DNA of 64,000 nucleotides from Raphanus sativus (GCF_000801105.2 NC_079514.1:28296227-28360226); one strand, 5' to 3'; positions 1 to 12,061 are shown, numbered from the stretch's first letter. The notes: generated from the letters alone by a model not told the origin. Made by a program: numbers and translations.

Positions 1-63
1 CAATATCCTATCTTCCTACCACAAAGGCCAGAAGAAGGAACTTTCAACCGAACGCGGCCCACT

Positions 64-191
64 GTACAGTCGGGTCACCACGCGATAGCCCCAGTACAGT
101 CGGGCCACTGCCGGCTGTTACACGACGGTCACGAACCACAGTATGGTCGGGTCACCACGAGACAGCCCCAATACAGTCAGGCCACTGCCGG
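64..191. repeat. Direct duplication, 51-bp units 77 bp apart
   Basis: Positions 64-114 and 141-191 are near copies. Each unit also holds two internal copies of a TACAGTCGGG-type core followed by a CCAC/CACT-type sequence. This is a local duplication inside the LTR-like region, with no coding role seen. Confidence 0.6.
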
Positions 192-1328
192 TCAAAACCC
201 CATCGTGTAACCACTCAACCATTGGCCATGACCCCATCTTTTGAGTGTTCTCGATCCAACGAATAAAGCGGTTTCCTTTAACCCGCTGGGTACGAGGTTG
301 AGGAAACAGTAATTCACACATAAACATGCCTAACATGGACGGGTTACGTACATGCTATATGGCCTCACTCACTACACACTAACTCAAACTCAATCTAGAA
401 CCTAACCTAAAGACTCCAGAATACCTATCTATTCACAACTTAGCAATATTATCTAAGCAATCAACAAGATTAATTAAAATAGCAATCAACTCAATCACAC
501 CGTTACCCAGATAGTTCAGCCTCCTGCTATGAAACTATCTTTAAAGATAACGGGAACCTGCACTCAACCAAATCAACATGCAAGAATAGAAAACATGATG
601 CAATCTAGCCCTAGTCCTAGTTAGGTTGTTAACTCAGTCTTAATTCCATTTCATCTCAGCTTAGCCCGTGCTAAACTGAGTCTGGTTCAATAAAATAACC
701 CTAAGGACTCTACCATGCAATAGCGTGATCAATCTAATCTATATGTATACTTGATCTACCCTAAATTACAAATGGAATTAAAACAAGCCAACTCACAAAA
801 CTATCCTAAATTCCAAGTGGAATTCAATCAAGCCAACTCACAGTGTTCTATGCCGATAAGCAGCTGGTTGATCGGAGAGGACTTAGCCAAAACCCAATGG
901 ACGACTTGAATGGACTAGAATGGATTGATCTTGACTCGGACATAACCTCCCCTTAACTGGTATGGACAGAACTCAACTCGAGCAGAACCTTCTTTAGCTT
1001 ATGGACAGTTCTTCGGACTTTCAGGTGGAGTATCGAGCTTTAGATCTTTGACTGAACTGAACCTATGGATCTGAACTGATTCTGGACAGCACTTCCACTT
1101 TATCACCAAAGAATATGATAGAACCGTACAGATTGATTTGGCAGAGCTTCCGCATAACAATCGCAGAAAATCTTCGATTGGGCAGAACTCGCCTTCCTGT
1201 GAATTATTGGTCTTCATAAATGACTATACTCTCAAAACAACTTCTTTCTTTCACTTTCTCTCTCTAGCCACGTTTTTGGAGTGATTTTGGTGTGAGAATG
1301 ATGAATGAAACTGAATGAGGGCATGGGG

Positions 1329-1337
1329 TATTTATAG
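1329..1337 (-). promoter_or_regulatory. TATA box of the minus-strand LTR-like unit
   Basis: The minus strand reads CTATAAATA followed by CCCC, a classical plant TATA context. Transcription would start about 30 bases further on, towards lower coordinates. The same arrangement occurs in the copia LTRs at 6050-6070 and 9770-9790. Confidence 0.4.
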
Positions 1338-1683
1338 AAATCATCGACCGGTGATATCGCACGACACCGGCGCTTGTGTGTCAGCCCACATGCTTCCGGT
1401 CGCAAGCGCGGCGACACACGGTGCACACATGTCGTGAGGAATGTCTCTGATATATCCAGGAGGACATCACTCACGTTCAAATGGCTTGTTTTGGGGTCGA
1501 AATCGGACACGGCAAAGTTGGCATCCAAATATCCGTAAAAAATTATTAACTTAAGAATTACTACGTTTTCAAAAAAGGAAAACTTATACGAAAAACTATA
1601 TGAAGAAAACTCGTAGGAAAATCTTGTTTTAAAACAACAATTTCCTAAAACAACGATTTCTTAAAACAACGATATTGTGGTGA

Positions 1684-2207
1684 ATGGCTTAGAAATAACA
1701 TAAATAGAGTTTCTGGTCATCAAGGGTATTTTGGTAACTTTGTGGTGACTCCTGGGCTTCAGTCAGTCATGAAATATACTCGGCCCACATTTTTATGTCC
1801 ATGTCGATCGACATGCAGTGGCCTGCATCGATCGACATACAAAATTCTTTTCGACAGCTTCCTCTCACGAGGCAGACTGACCACTATTCAGTAAAACAGA
1901 CATAACTTCTGCTACAGGATGCGGATTGACTTCAGATCGGTGGCATTGGAAAGGTAACTCAAAGCTCTACCGTGTGTCAAAATATGGACTAAATACAACG
2001 GTAGGAAGGTCTCCATCGAGAGCTAAACATCTGAAGCGTCTGTGCAGTCCTGCACTGCGAAAGACTCCAAAATACACCAAAATCACCATATATCTCTAAA
2101 TCGTCCCTGAACCTGTAAATACTCTAAATAGACTCCAATACATAATAAATAGTATCTATAACACTTCTATATCATGGGTAAAAATAGGTAAAATCCATGG
2201 TATATCA
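1684..2207 (-). repeat. Partial 3' LTR of the minus-strand TR-GAG copy
   Basis: On the minus strand it starts TGATATACCATGG directly after the purine tract, as in the 5' LTR at 10481. It covers about the first 520 of 1462 bases, including the segment corresponding to 10900-11000 of the plus LTR. Homology ends at about 1684. Confidence 0.8.
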
Positions 2208-3850
2208 ACTCCCCCAAACTTACCATTTTGCTTGTCCTCAAGCAAAACCAACAAGCAGTCTCTCTGAAAGAGGTTTGAAAACAGCAGGGACTCAAAAGAT
2301 TTTAAAATAACTCAGTTCATCATCTGTTTAGTAGTTCAAACCAAATCATTAAACATCCTAACCTTAGAAGCACATTATACAATATCCTAGTATAGCAATC
2401 AAATTCCACTAGTTCCACAACCTAACAGATCCTGTCTGACAATCCCCTCTACTAAACTCATTTCTTGCATAAAAATAAAATTGTAGGATTTACCTTGGGA
2501 GTATCGATCAAAGGATACATGGATTCAACTCAAACAAGTATCTGAACACACATGTAGTCTTCTCTGATCCCTTTCTCCCCTCATCTCTCTTCTCTGAATC
2601 TCTTATTAGTTTCAATTTCAACAGGTTTCGATGCCAACATAGGTCATCTAGTCTATCTCATTGACATTGCATTTGTAACTCATACATTTTGACAAAGTGT
2701 AGCGAATAATGGGGTCACAGGTAATTTACCTATCCCTCGTTTCCAAAATGTGTGATCATCCTTGAGATTTAGAATAATGGGGTCGCAGGTAATTTACCTA
2801 TCCCTCTGCCTCTCAAGAAATCATATCAAACTTTTCTTTATAAACTTAGATTTTGAGATGCCAAAGAGAGAGAAGGAAGGTAACCAGAAACACACAGACT
2901 TTTACCTTCCAGACTTGCAGGAGGATTCCGATCAAATGAATACCAAGCCCCAAAACAAGCAAGTCAAGTCAGTATTAGGTTGGAGGTCAGCTTTGGTTCT
3001 TTCAAACAATTTCAGCAAGTGCAAACATAGGTGACATGTTGATCCACTTTAGTATCTATAGTACTTCTGCAGTCAGTAAGTCTAAGACTAGTCTAAAGAG
3101 TGGTTAGATGACAAGTAATAAATCGATTAAGATTATATCCCCTTCTTGACTCAATAAAAACTTTTTTGAAAACGTTTTAAATAAGATTCATAAAGTAGAT
3201 AATCATTAGTAATCCCCCCCAGACTTAAATTACACTGTCCCCAGTGTAAAACAGTCGGTGGTAAGGTGAAAATCATAAAGCAATAGCACAAAATTAACAA
3301 GTAAGAACGATATACCAGCTCGCTAATGTCGGTGACGATCGACACAATGAAGTGACAATCGATCATTGAAGATGAAGTGCTGTCGAACGATATCGATATG
3401 GTCCCATCAGTCGATGGCTAGAGAGATCATTTGACACAATGAGAGACAGTTGATCGTTTGATATGAAGTAGTGGCGATCGATATCGAGCTGGTCTCATCG
3501 GGCGATGTGCTGAGCAATCGTTTACATGGATCTTTTTTTTTTTACTAACTAAAACACAATATAAGTAGAACCTCCCCAGACTTAAACAAACACTATAATG
3601 GTGTTATCAAGTCGGACATTGGTGAGAAATAAACAATAAGTACTCACGAAATACCTGACCAGAATAGATGTTGATCGATGTAAATGTGTTGTCATCGGTC
3701 GTTGCAGATTTGGTTATGTCGATCAATATCGACTTTTTCTCGTCGGTCGATATTGTGGCAATCGTTTACTCGGGTCCCTATTCTAAATAGCTAATCTAAA
3801 TTATAATATTAGTACGACCTCCCCTAGACTTAAACAACACTGTTACCAGT
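2208..3850 (-). promoter_or_regulatory. Four hairpin + purine-tract modules (minus copy)
   Basis: Read on the minus strand these are the counterparts of the plus-copy modules. The real PPT (2208-2220) lies next to a 9-bp TTTTGCTTG stem with loop AGGA. Further modules lie around 3214-3250 (TTACACTG stem, GGGA loop), 3573-3605 and 3821-3850 (AACACTG-type stem). Each hairpin is followed by TTTAAGTCTGGGGAG-like sequence. Loops and stem ends differ from the plus copy while pairing is largely kept. Confidence 0.65.
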
Positions 3851-4384
3851 GTTATACAATCTAAGATTAGTGGAAGAATAAATCATAAGGACAATAATTA
3901 ACAAGGAAAAACAGTATACCTAACTTTGATGTGAATATTGACCAACACAGTTAAGTGGCGATCGATACTCTTGATGCTCTATCGATCAACATAATTAAGT
4001 GGCGATCGATCGATGCTATTAATGCTCTGTCGACCAATGTTTGCAACCAACGGTCGATATTGGTATATCAATGCTTCTTCCATGAATCTTCTCCTGTAAC
4101 CTAACATAGATAAAACACTATCTTGCAACAGTATCGATCGATGTCCTCGCTACAGTGTCGCTCGGCACTGTTGCTACAGTGTCGGGCGTACTGCTCATCT
4201 TTTTTTTTTACCTGCAAATTTTTTTAAAAAACAAAAATCAGTAATTTATGAAAATAAAACCAAATTTAAAACAAACCTAACAGTGAGTTGTCTCTCACTC
4301 AGCGCGTATTTTTAGTCATTTAGCTTGACTTTTGGAGATCTGATTTAGTCCGGATGAGAATGAGAATATATTCCGAAACAAATC

Positions 4385-5077
4385 TCAATGTCCAATCTTT
4401 GAGGCTTTATCATTCTTGTGTGAAAGCCTCCTCCATAGACTTAAACCTTCGTCTATCATCTCAGTAATAAAGATTGCTCGAAGCTTTGCAAACGGCTGTG
4501 AGAAGCTTTTGCTGCGCACTCTGGAAGTCCTGACACAATCTGAAAAGTAAGGAGTCAATGGTAACTGAGAACCTCCCTTGGTTCGTTTCTGCTTCTTCCA
4601 ATTTCTCCTCTTTTTTCCCACAGACTTGTGTAGTCTCACTCCAAATTTCCTAACATCATCGGAGAAGTAAGGAATCAATGATAACTGGGAATCCCTTTTG
4701 GTTCTTTTCCTCTTCCTCCAATTCATCATCATCTTTCCCCCAGACTTGTCTGAACGCGTGGTGGTATCTCCATCAAAAATATTTCCACACACTTCATACT
4801 CATTCTGCTCTGATTCGCGTCTGGTATCGATAGATGAACCAGTGGTAGTGTCGATCAATGACAGATTGATGATGTCGATCGGTGGTATCTGGTAGATGTC
4901 GATCGATGGTGGAGTGATATTATCGATCTATGTTTTCTGAACAGTGTCGATCGAGGCTTCTTCTCCGAGGATTTTGTCGACTTCAGTTCTACACCTCATC
5001 TCCCTCTGAGAAGCTACTACATGCTGATGATCCTTAAGTACTCCATTGCAGGAATCTAGATGCACACCTCTATTTGG
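4385..5077 (-). pseudogene. Remnant of the TR-GAG gag-protease frame
   Basis: The minus-strand frame holds SIDT-type residues encoded by ATCGATCGACAC motifs, a Lys/Arg-rich stretch (NWRKRKRTKR, KKRRNWKKQKR) and a C-terminus ending just before a GAGTGGGAGGCAACCCACTG-type hairpin near 4290. It corresponds to about 15000-15412 of the plus copy, but the basic region is partly duplicated. An upstream part (4980-5077) reads into a conserved segment with an RxxVDKIL-like sequence before homology ends. The gag domain and the retropepsin active site are missing. No function is expected. Confidence 0.6.
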
Positions 5078-5667
5078 TGTTGATACCTCATGTTTTTATA
5101 GGTTTTTAGATTCATATTTTAGATTATTATGATCATTTTAGGTTGCATTTAGATGTATATATTGCATTTGCATGCATAATTGCATATCACAGGGTTTGAA
5201 GTGCACAATTGGAAGTTTGGGATCAATTTGAGAGGCTATCCTTGCAAATTACAAAGTCTGGGGCAGAAATGAAAGACCACGAGAATTCAGGGACCAGTGC
5301 TGCAAGTTTGGAATACTCGCTTGGGTTAGATTGCGCAATCAGAACTTTGGGTTTGATTCGCGAGGCCATTTCTGCACATTTTAAAGTCTGGGTCCGAGTT
5401 GAAAGTAATCAAAAGGTCAAGGACTGGATTTGCAAATATGAAGAAATCCACCATTGTAGAGTAACGAGACTTTCTCTTCGCCGTATCTGGTGGACGACGA
5501 CGATGGGTTCTTCGATTCACGATGTGCCGGAGCCCAATGACGACGGCGAAGCTCGACCCAGGTTACGACGGAGAGCTGAGACGGCCTGGTTTGAGAATCC
5601 GTGGTGGAGGACGACGGGTAAGGCTGGGCTGACAACGACGTGTGGTTTAAGATGGAATTGGAGGGCA

Positions 5668-5672
5668 AGGAC
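5668..5672. repeat. Target site duplication AGGAC (partner 10128-10132)
   Basis: Identical 5-bp sequences flank the copia element: AGGAC before TGTAGGAGCACG and AGGAC after GGTCCAACA. Five bases is normal for a copia integrase. Confidence 0.9.
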
Positions 5673-6403
5673 TGTAGGAGCACGAGAATCCTGATTGAAA
5701 ATTACGAAACAAAAAGACAAATAAACGATAATATAAAGACTTACAGCGTTTATAAATCGTAAGGAAATAGACGAATTCACGGAGTCGAGATTTGATCTCT
5801 TTCTTTAAGTCAATAAATCGCCCGTAATGTGTGACGTTTTATGCGATTTTTGAATCCCAAGATACAACCGTGATGAGACCGTTTCGCAACACCCGAAACA
5901 GAATCTACGAACTAACTCTACGATATACTCTCGAGACACTTGATCTAAAAGAAGAAAATCTAAAGAGTATATTTCTCTTTCTAGTGAGAGAAAGTGGTTT
6001 TGGTGTGAAGTGAGAGAGATGAATATGATGAATGAGATTATGAAGAGATTACATGGGTATTTATAAGAGTATAAAGCTTGGTCACCAAGCTTGCAAATCA
6101 AGTTTGATTAACTTGGTCACCAAGTTAGCTTAACTTGTCCACCAAGTTAACTAACTTGGCCACCAAGTTTCTCTTTATTATTATTATTATTTTTTTAGTT
6201 TTTATTTTAAATTTGTTATCACAAATTTAAAACCCAAAACACCAATTTTCTCAGCCCATTTGGCTTACAAAATTAACCCAATAATCTCCACAATTATTCA
6301 CTTTAAATCAAGAAGTTTTACCCAGCCCTTTGGGCTTATAAAATTCTATTCACACTTCTATTTTATTACACAGCCCATGGGCTTATAATAAACTGGTCCA
6401 ACA
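5673..6403 (-). repeat. 3' LTR of copia element A
   Basis: It is a direct repeat of 9388-10127 with TG...CA termini on the minus strand. It carries a TATAAATACCC promoter near 6055-6065 and short repeats of an AACTTGGTCACCAAGTT type around 6080-6170. It abuts the purine tract at 6404. Confidence 0.9.
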
Positions 6404-7102
6404 ATCCCCCACATGAATAGAAATACTCTAAAACCTAGACTAGTTAGACTAAGACCTACTCTACAATTAAACCTAACGCTAGACTAGACAGATGGACTTT
6501 TCGAGAGTATAAGCGAAAAACTAACTGTATATGATGTAGTAGCATATTTCAGCCTTGAACTACTCATTGTTAATATCTGTCGGATTTACTTTTCAGGTGG
6601 TGAACATGATGTCTTGAACCCCCCAAAAGTTTATGTAAACCGAGTCAACAGATATAACACAGCTGCGTTTTCTCGTAGAGTTAAGTTCTCTATTGTGTTC
6701 ATTTTGGCCGTGAACTTGCCTGGTAGGTCATGAGTGAACTTGGAGAGTATAGCCTCAACTTCATTCTCCTAGAAACGGCCCCATTTCACACTCACTAGGT
6801 GATTGCCATGTGTACCTTCCATATACACAATAAAATACCCTGTAATATTTTATGTACATGTATATGAAAGCCATGGTCTTATCTCATTAAAAGCCAATGC
6901 TTAACCTTACATTTACAGGAGCACTGTTATCATCTTGGAGTATGGGTAGGTTTCAGTGCTTCAACGGATTTTGTTTGATTTAGTTGTCCCTTTGAACCAA
7001 CTTCTTGGGATCTCCAATCACGTTGGTAGGGTTTCCATCAAACATCCTTTAGTCATAGGCAATAACCCATCCCCTTCAATGATTTTAATAGTTAATCTCA
7101 TG

Positions 7103-7297
7103 TTAAAGCTTTGGTAAATAATCCATAAGGTTGTCAGCTGACGTTTTGAGATCACAATTTATAATGGTTTTATGTCGTCTTATGTGATGCGACTTACCAT
7201 TATAGAGATTATCCAGTGCCCAAGCTATAGTCGATTGACTATTGCATTGTAAGCGTTGAGCTGAGACTGGTTTCTCCCACATTTGAATATCTTCCAA
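7103..7297 (-). pseudogene. Copia RNase H fragment
   Basis: The 64-codon minus frame contains MWEKPVS, an NSQSTIA segment (normally CDSQ in copia RNase H), LYNGKSHHIR and a terminal ADNLMDYLPKL resembling the usual 'ADPLTKGL' end. The order and spacing match the C-terminal part of a copia polyprotein. It lies about 700 bp from the 3' LTR, which is reasonable. The surrounding frame is broken, and a key acidic residue appears as Asn. It is a decayed remnant. Confidence 0.6.
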
Positions 7298-8384
7298 AAA
7301 TTACGAAGTCATTATGCTTCTTTTGCTGCTTTGTGTAAAGCGATGAACTCAGATTACATGGTGAATCTGGTCAATAATATTTATTTGGAAGTTACTCAAG
7401 ATTTGGCTAAGCACCTTCATATTTTTAGGAGTTAGTACAACGACTTTTGTTTACGCCCCCACACTTTGAAGTATTTGTATGAATGTACATTACCTTTTCA
7501 AAGTACATGGTCTCTTGCCAATGTTTTAGTGTGGTAATTAGCAACGCTCCCCCCACATTTCTTGAGATAACTTAGGATCATGCATGCTTGCAATCATCCG
7601 TTATGAGTTTAGAACTTTTGTTCCGCAACTTCATTAGATTCTAGTGAATAAGGGGCAATTCTTATGAGGAATAATGCTAATTCTCATAAGAACACATTTA
7701 TTCTCATTTACGTTGCTATACGTATTCCATTATATTATGGAACATTGACGCAAAACTACACTTCATGTGTCAGTTTTTATCAAATTGGTTTGAGATTTTA
7801 CTTTGTCTCTACATAAACCAATATTGCTACAACATTCGTCAGCCCTGCTGCAATGTGTGTCAATTTTTTGAAATTATCCATTAAACTTCTTCGAAGCATG
7901 TTGCTTTCTAAAGTCAATGTATAATTTAATATGAACTTCGGGCTTTTCTAGTTCTTTTGCTCAATCACTTTCGTTTTATGTTCACAATTGTGATGACATA
8001 TGTTTTGTGGTTTGCATACTTTTGTCTTCCCTGACATTCAAGTCATATTATGACACTCAGCCTTTTCTTATGAGAGTGTTTTTTTATGGAAATTTTCCAG
8101 TTTAACTATATATCTAGTATGCAAATAAATTGTCATACATGCAGTCTTTATCTCATGCATTAAGAATCACAACTCTTTGACTAGTTTGTCATTGCAAACT
8201 TCTTTGAGCTTGTGTTCTTAGCCTTGATTTCTTCATATCAAAACTTAAAGTTTTTATGGAAGTATTTAACTCACTATAGACTTATATAGCGGTTTTACTA
8301 GGCATAGACAAAAGAATCTAAGTGGATGACCATTCCCGATTAGGGTTGTCGTCTCACTAAATATTTTATGATTATTTGAACGCA

Positions 8385-9130
8385 ATCTTCAATCTTTCAG
8401 ATTTAGATTTATTCAAAATAAATTATCTGAATATAATCTAAATATAGATTAAATTTATTCAAAATAAATATTTTATAATCATTTAGACACAATCTTTATA
8501 TATATATATATATATAGATTTATCCTTATGGACGCAACCTTTATATTTTGATTTATCCATAATAATTATTTGGACTCAATCTTTAAATTTATATTACCCG
8601 AAGGTACTAAGACGATTTGTCTAACATGATTTATCCAAAAATATTATGAATTCAATCCTTTAAGATTTATTCAAAAGTAAAATGAATTCAATCTTTTGAG
8701 ATTTATTAAAAAGTACTATGAACTCAATCTTATAAGATAAATCTATATTTTACAAGACTTATCTTGAGAGCTTAAAATTTTGTAGCTCGTTAGTGAGATC
8801 ATTAGTCATTATTGAATCTATTCTCAAAATACATAAACCGTAGTAAGTATTGAGAACTCAATTCAATAAGCGATTTTCAGAAATCACATAGTCGTCCACA
8901 GAAATCACCTATAAGGCGTTCTTAAACGTTTTAATAGTAGTTCTCAGGATCGCATAAAGAGCGTTCTTGAACTTCTAATAATCGTCCTTAGAATCAATTT
9001 AAAGTTTAAAGCGTTCTTGAACTTCTAATATATGTCCTCAGAATCACTTTAAAGCGTTCTTAAACTTTAAGTATATGTCCTCAGAATCGCATAAAAGCGT
9101 TTTTGAACTTTCAATAGTCGTTTTTCAGAT
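8385..9130. repeat. Degenerate tandem repeats in the copia A leader
   Basis: Two blocks are visible. About 8385-8760 repeats a TTCAATCTTT-AGATTTATTCAAAA theme. About 8880-9130 repeats a GCGTTCTT(G/A)AAC...TCCTCAGAATC theme about five times at roughly 50-70 bp. Both lie between the 5' LTR and the RNase H remnant, in the place of gag. An (AT)n tract sits at 8496-8514. Confidence 0.5.
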
Positions 9131-9387
9131 TTCGCCACAAGGCAATCTTAAACGCTATTTTTTTTTTTTAAAAATGAGATCGTGAACCTTTCCATGAATG
9201 TCACGTAAACCATTTTCTAAAGATGATTCGTCTTTTATACCAAAATGTTCTGAAGAATAACTAAAGAGCGTTCTTAGAACCGTTTCAAATCGATTTAAAA
9301 ACGTTTTAAAATCGTTTTTAAAATATTGTTCGCAATATTCAATCCGATTCAAGAGATAAGCAGGAAGCAGATTTATTGAGTTAAGAT

Positions 9388-10127
9388 TGTAGGAGCGCGA
9401 GAATCCTGATTGAAAATTACGAAACAAAAAGACAAATAAACGATAATATAAAGACTTACAGCGTTTATAAATCGTAAGGAAATAGACGAATTCACGGAGT
9501 CGAGATTTGATCTCTTTCCTTAACTCAATAAATCGCCCGTAATGTGTAACGTTTTTTATGCGATTTTTGAATCCCAGGATACAACCGTGATGAGAACGTT
9601 TCGCAACACCCGAAACAGAATCTACGAACTAACTCTACGATATACTCTCGAGACAATTGATCTAAAAAGAAGAAAATCTAAAGAGTATATTTCTCTTTCT
9701 AGTGAGAGAAAGTGGTTTTGGTGTGAAGTGAGAGAGATGAATATGATGAATGAGATTATGAAGAGATTACATGGGTATTTATAAGAGTATAAAGCTTGGT
9801 CACCAAGTTTGCTAAACTTGCAAATCAAGTTTGATTAACTTGGTCACCAAGTTAGCTTAACTTGTCCACCAAGTTACAAACTTGGCCACCAAGTTTCTCT
9901 TTATTTTTTTTTTTTTTTTTAGTTTTTATTTTAAATTTGTCATCACAAATTTAAAACCCAAAACACCAATTTGCTCAGCCCATTTGGCTTACAAAATTAA
10001 CCCAATAATCTCCACAATTATTCACTTTAAATCAAGAAATTTTACCCAGCCCTTTGGGCTTATAAAATTCTATTCACACTTCCATTTTATTATACACCCC
10101 CTGGGTTTATAATAAACTGGTCCAACA
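9388..10127 (-). repeat. 5' LTR of copia element A
   Basis: It is nearly identical to 5673-6403. Differences include a short insertion near 9810 and a longer T tract near 9905. The end facing the unassigned segment is followed by the AGGAC duplication at 10128-10132. Confidence 0.9.
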
Positions 10128-10480
10128 AGGACGTGGCAGAGAAGCTTGGTCGCGGTGGTTGCAGCTACGTCGAGGCGAGGATATTCAAAGCTGAGCACCG
10201 GTGCTTCTGGCCGGAGCACGAGATCAACCACCACCACGAGCGAAGTCTGAGACGAAGAAGATGAAAACTTTGCAGTGTTCGATTCCAAAGCTTCAAAACG
10301 GTTTGATGTAACGAGGGAAGGAGATCGCTGGGAAGTGGGCATGGTTCACAGCGACCAACGGCAGCGGGGATGAGACATCGCTCGCAAAGATGGGGACTCA
10401 CCAGCAACTTGATGGAGCGACTCGAACATGTCGTTGTGGCCAAGACAAGACAGCGATTTCAAATGTTGACCCGGTTTAGT

Positions 10481-11942
10481 TGATATACCATGAATTTTAC
10501 CCATTTTTACCCATGGTATATAAGTGTTTTAGATACTATTTAATATGTATTGGAGTCTATTTAGAGTATTTACAGGTTCATGGACGATTTGGAGAAATAT
10601 GGTGATTTTGGTGCCTTTTGGAGTCTTTCGCAGTGCAGAACTGCACATACGCTTCAGATGTTTAGCTCTCGATGGAGACCTTTCCACCGTTGGATTTAGC
10701 CCATCTTTTGACACAAGATAGTGCTTTGAGTTAGTTTTCCAATTCAACCGGTCTAAGGTCAATCCGCATCCTGTATCAGAAGTTATGCCCGTTTTACTGA
10801 AGAGTGATCAGTCTGCCTCGCGAGAGGAAGCTGTCGAGAAGAGGATTGTATGTCGATCGATGCAACAGAGTGCATGTCGATCGACAGGGACATCAGAAAG
10901 TGGGCTGAGTATATTTCATGATCTACTGAAGCCTAGGAGTCACCACAAAGTTACCAAAATACCCTTGACGACCAGAAACCCTATTTATGTTATTTCTAAG
11001 CCACTGTTGACGGCTACGCTTTCTACGCTTTCTATGCTTTCTTTTGATTCATTGTTCTTAGTTTAGGAGAGAAGAGAGGAACTCCTTCAGAGTCCTCTTG
11101 GAACTCCTTTGGTTTTTATATCTATTCTATTGCAATTTCATCTAGTCATCTATGATTTCTGTAACAACTATCATGTCTGAGTAGATCCACCTGTTAGGTT
11201 TAGGGTTCAGATAGGTTATAAGGGATTAGCCCCAAATATAGAATTGCTAAGTTGTGGTATTAATCATTGAGACTGTTCTTAATGCTTGTTCTTGAGTAAT
11301 TAACCTGAACTTGATCATAGAATCATTAGGCACAAGCGAGAGCTTGGTCTCTTATCTGACTTGTCTTCTCTGATCTAGGATTGCTAGATAACAGTGAGAG
11401 CTGGTTTAGAAACACTAGCGAACATATATTCAACCCGCGCATTAAGCCTACTAGAAGCGCGTCGATCGATATCCGGACAGGTGGATCGATCGACGAAGCG
11501 AAAGGTGTATCGATCGATACTCCTATAGAGTCATCGATCGACAATTTCTAATTGATCATCCCGACAGGTGAGATCATTGGATCTAGTAATAGATAACCTA
11601 TACAACGAGAGTTGATATGTTATTCTTATAGTTGAGTTCTATAATATCACATTTAGTATCTATATCATTATAATTCCAGCCTGAATAGAAACCCTAGATC
11701 TAGCTACCATCTTTCCATCTAACAACTCTTAGTTACCTTCTGAACAACTGCCTTGTTCACTTTGCTTTCATTTATTTATTACATTCATATTTACTGCTTT
11801 ATAACTGTTTGCCTAGTTTAATCTTAATATCTATAGTTTAGTGTGTGCCCTAGCTCTTTGTGGATTCGATCCCTAAGTACTACAATCGAACCTCTTATTT
11901 GAGAGAGTAAGATCACTTGTTAGGGTAATTTGAGTGATATCA
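10481..11942 (+). repeat. 5' LTR, 1462 bp, TGATAT...ATATCA
   Basis: The start TGATATACCATG matches the start of the LTR in the minus-strand copy, and the end GAGTGATATCA sits four bases before the PBS. TGATAT and ATATCA form the inverted LTR tips. Four ATCGATCGA motifs cluster at 11461-11545. The last 290 bases (11652-11942) have no counterpart in the truncated 3' LTR. Confidence 0.8.
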
Positions 11943-11946
11943 AATT

Positions 11947-11964
11947 TGACGCCGTTGCCGGGGA
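11947..11964 (+). promoter_or_regulatory. Primer binding site, tRNA-Asp type
   Basis: The sequence TGACGCCGTTGCCGGGGA differs by one base from TGGCGCCGTTGCCGGGGA, the site used by Athila-type elements and complementary to the 3' end of tRNA-Asp. Its position fixes the true LTR end at 11942, rather than at 11651 where similarity between the two LTRs stops. Confidence 0.8.
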
Positions 11965-12061
11965 GCAAGGATTCGCCATTAGACTTGATTAATAGGTTTA
12001 TTCTAGGTTTTATTTACTATTTTAAGTTACTTACGAAATTTTTTTCTTGTTTTTCAGGTAC

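Larger units (their letters stand above)
1..1683 (-). mobile_element. LTR-like retrotransposon sequence, family not assigned
   Basis: No convincing protein is encoded. Read on the minus strand, a TATAAATA box near 1330 is followed by a leader-like sequence, the organisation of a plant LTR or of the 5' end of a TE transcript. It abuts the truncated LTR at about 1684, where homology to the TR-GAG LTR stops, so it probably belongs to a different element that replaced or inserted into that LTR. No clean TG...CA ends or target duplication are visible. It could also be a promoter fragment of something lying off the window. Confidence 0.4.
1684..5077 (-). mobile_element. Truncated minus-strand TR-GAG-like retrotransposon
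   Basis: This is the reverse complement of the 3' half of the element at 10481-18868. It holds part of the 3' LTR (1684-2207), the polypurine tract (2208-2220), the long 3' non-coding region with the same hairpin/purine modules, and the end of the gag-protease frame (4385-5077). The 3' non-coding ORF remnant at 2762-3034 matches 16879-17061 of the plus copy. Both ends are lost: the LTR stops at about 1684 and the internal part stops where a different sequence begins with TGTTGATACC at 5078. It is a dead fragment, useful as an independent copy for comparison. Confidence 0.8.
5673..10127 (-). mobile_element. Ty1/copia retrotransposon, internally degenerate
   Basis: Two direct LTRs of 731 and 740 bp flank about 2.98 kb of internal DNA. 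On the minus strand the LTRs start TGTTGGACCAG and end in CTCCTACA. A purine tract ATGTGGGGGAT (6404-6414) lies next to the 3' LTR (the lower one). The only recognisable protein piece is a copia RNase H remnant at 7103-7297. Gag, protease, integrase and most of the reverse transcriptase are absent or unrecognisable, so the copy is non-autonomous. The LTRs differ by only a few changes by eye and the 5-bp TSD is perfect, so insertion was recent and probably driven in trans. No tRNA-iMet type primer site follows the 5' LTR, which is odd. Confidence 0.85.
5078..10480. other. Unassigned segment split by a copia insertion (5078-5672 and 10128-10480)
   Basis: Removing the copia element and one AGGAC copy joins these two parts into about 940 bp. 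The left part begins TGTTGATACCTCATG exactly where the minus TR-GAG fragment ends. The right part ends where the plus TR-GAG LTR begins. A 161-codon frame at 5209-5694 runs into the copia LTR but matches no family I know. The start TGTTGATACC suggests the LTR of another Athila-type element; a captured gene fragment is the alternative. Confidence 0.35.

Noticed and set aside
5209..5694. 161-codon ORF as a host gene
   Set aside because: It runs into the copia LTR, matches no known family and lies in a repeat-like segment.
11326..11544. ORFs inside the TR-GAG LTRs (also 18543-18761)
   Set aside because: Present in both LTR copies, overlapping ATCGATCGA motifs, with no domain; explained as LTR sequence.
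11652..11942. Ending the 5' LTR at 11651 where similarity to the 3' LTR stops
   Set aside because: The tRNA-Asp type primer site at 11947 and the ATATCA tip at 11942 show that the LTR continues; the 3' copy is truncated.
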